A DNA stretch of 5,921 nucleotides from the NCBI GenBank assembly GCA_020628975.1, contig JAHDEF010000113.1, positions 1 through 5,921 of the forward strand, given 5' to 3'. Source of the stretch: Aquimarina sp. GTDB lineage: Bacteria; Bacteroidota; Bacteroidia; Flavobacteriales; Flavobacteriaceae. Shown piece by piece: positions 5,115 to 5,921 of the stretch (the stretch's first letter is position 1; the number at the start of each line of letters is the position of its first letter). Made by a program: the position numbers and the translations under genes. The notes beneath the pieces were generated by a model. It searched no databases. It was not told the origin of the DNA and worked only from the letters and a program-made list of their open reading frames with translations.

Positions 5115-5921
5115 ATGAAAAAAACAGATAAACAGTTATTGGTAATTTTTGGTGCATCTGGAGATTTAACGGTTCGAAAGTTGATACCAGCGATTTTCAA
5201 TCTATATAAAGAAGGACATCTTCCTAAAAAGTTTGCCGTGTTGGGTACAAGTCGAAGTGACTTAACCGATGAGCAATTTAGAAATAAGGTAGTTTATGAA
5301 AGCGAATTTCTGAAAAAACAAATTGCAGAGAATGATAAAACTTTTATCGACGATTTTGCGAACCGTTTGTTTTATGAAGATTTAGGAGGTTCATATGACG
5401 GTCCTTATGACGGTTTAAAAACAAGAATTGATAAACTTAACAAAGAATTCAATTTAAAAGGTAATGTGATTTTCTATTTATCGACGCCTCCTAAAATTTA
5501 TGAACTTATAGCTAAAAACCTTAGCGATCAAGGTTTCGGTAAGAATAGTGAAAAAGGCTTTAGTCGTTTAATTGTAGAAAAACCTTTTGGATACAGTTTA
5601 GAAACAGCCCAAGAATTAAATAAAGGTATTCAAAAATATTTCGAGGAATCTCAGATTTATAGAATCGACCATTATTTAGGAAAAGAAACAGTACAAAACC
5701 TTTTAGTAACCCGTTTTTCGAATAGTATTTTCGAACCTTTATGGAATAGAAATTACATTCACCACGTAGAAATCACAAATGCAGAAAGTGTAGGTGTTGG
5801 TAGCCGTGGAGGGTATTATGACAAGTCTGGTGCCTTACGTGATATGTTTCAAAATCATTTATTGCAAATTGTTTCCTTGGTTGCTATGGACCCACCAATT
5901 GATTCTAACCCAGAGTCTATT
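5115..5921 (+). CDS. zwf: Glucose-6-phosphate 1-dehydrogenase (N-terminal 269 residues, runs off the window)
   Basis: First committed step of the oxidative pentose phosphate pathway: glucose 6-phosphate to 6-phosphoglucono-1,5-lactone with NADP+ reduction. From ATG at 5115 the frame is open to the last base, 269 of about 500 expected codons. The Rossmann motif is FGASGDLTVRKL (12-23), with K22 matching the catalytic-region Lys of the family. TSRSDL keeps the Arg that contacts the NADP 2'-phosphate. IVEKPFG (about 153-159) and the signature RIDHYLGKE (183-191, phosphate-binding H186 and K190) follow. QNH at 246-248 supplies the general-base His (H248). Everything seen is intact and canonical. 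The gene is transcribed away from gnd, so the two oxidative-pathway genes share one intergenic control region. A lactonase gene (pgl) often follows zwf in this group but lies outside the window. AAGGA sits immediately before the ATG, too close to act as a classical ribosome binding site. Confidence 0.96.
   Translation, partial: MKKTDKQLLVIFGASGDLTVRKLIPAIFNLYKEGHLPKKFAVLGTSRSDLTDEQFRNKVVYESEFLKKQIAENDKTFIDDFANRLFYEDLGGSYDGPYDGLKTRIDKLNKEFNLKGNVIFYLSTPPKIYELIAKNLSDQGFGKNSEKGFSRLIVEKPFGYSLETAQELNKGIQKYFEESQIYRIDHYLGKETVQNLLVTRFSNSIFEPLWNRNYIHHVEITNAESVGVGSRGGYYDKSGALRDMFQNHLLQIVSLVAMDPPIDSNPESI

Overview
The window looks like a chromosomal stretch from an AT-rich Bacteroidota, most likely a flavobacterium. 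The evidence is the base composition, a hisH-hisA-hisF gene order with no Shine-Dalgarno-like leaders, TAnnTTTG-type promoter elements, GTG starts, and protein sequences typical of that group. The species cannot be named from the sequence alone.

Left part (1-2411): the end of hisH, then hisA and hisF, all on the plus strand. Together they encode the two middle steps of histidine synthesis: the ProFAR isomerase, and the glutaminase plus cyclase of IGP synthase. In most bacteria these genes abut or overlap. Here each junction is split by a 412-nt stretch, and the two stretches are exactly equal in length. Each carries a 357-nt four-helix-bundle (23S rRNA intervening-sequence/Avd-like) reading frame, and the two frames are about two-thirds identical at protein level. 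The copy between hisA and hisF is intact. The copy between hisH and hisA has two in-frame TAA codons. Both are bracketed by short inverted repeats built on AGTATTAAG(T/A), which could pair in the mRNA, loop out the insert and bring one his gene's stop codon next to the next gene's start. This pair of IVS-like cassettes in an operon is the most unusual thing in the window.

Middle part (2412-3350): after a weak terminator-like hairpin comes a small four-helix membrane protein of the 'small multidrug export' family (PF06695-like), followed by two hairpins that probably end transcription from both sides. Next is a roughly 142-bp palindromic element, MITE-like and apparently flanked by a 10-bp direct repeat.

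Right part (3351-5921): gnd (6-phosphogluconate dehydrogenase) on the minus strand and the first 269 codons of zwf (glucose-6-phosphate dehydrogenase) on the plus strand. They are transcribed divergently from a 348-nt AT-rich intergenic region. Together they make up the two oxidative steps of the pentose phosphate pathway. The shared intergenic region contains several dyads: a 43-nt near-perfect palindrome and a 12-bp closing stem on the gnd side, and a 10-bp inverted repeat near the probable zwf promoter. The Gnd Rossmann fold has an Asp-Leu where NADP-specific enzymes have Asn-Arg, so its cofactor choice is worth testing.
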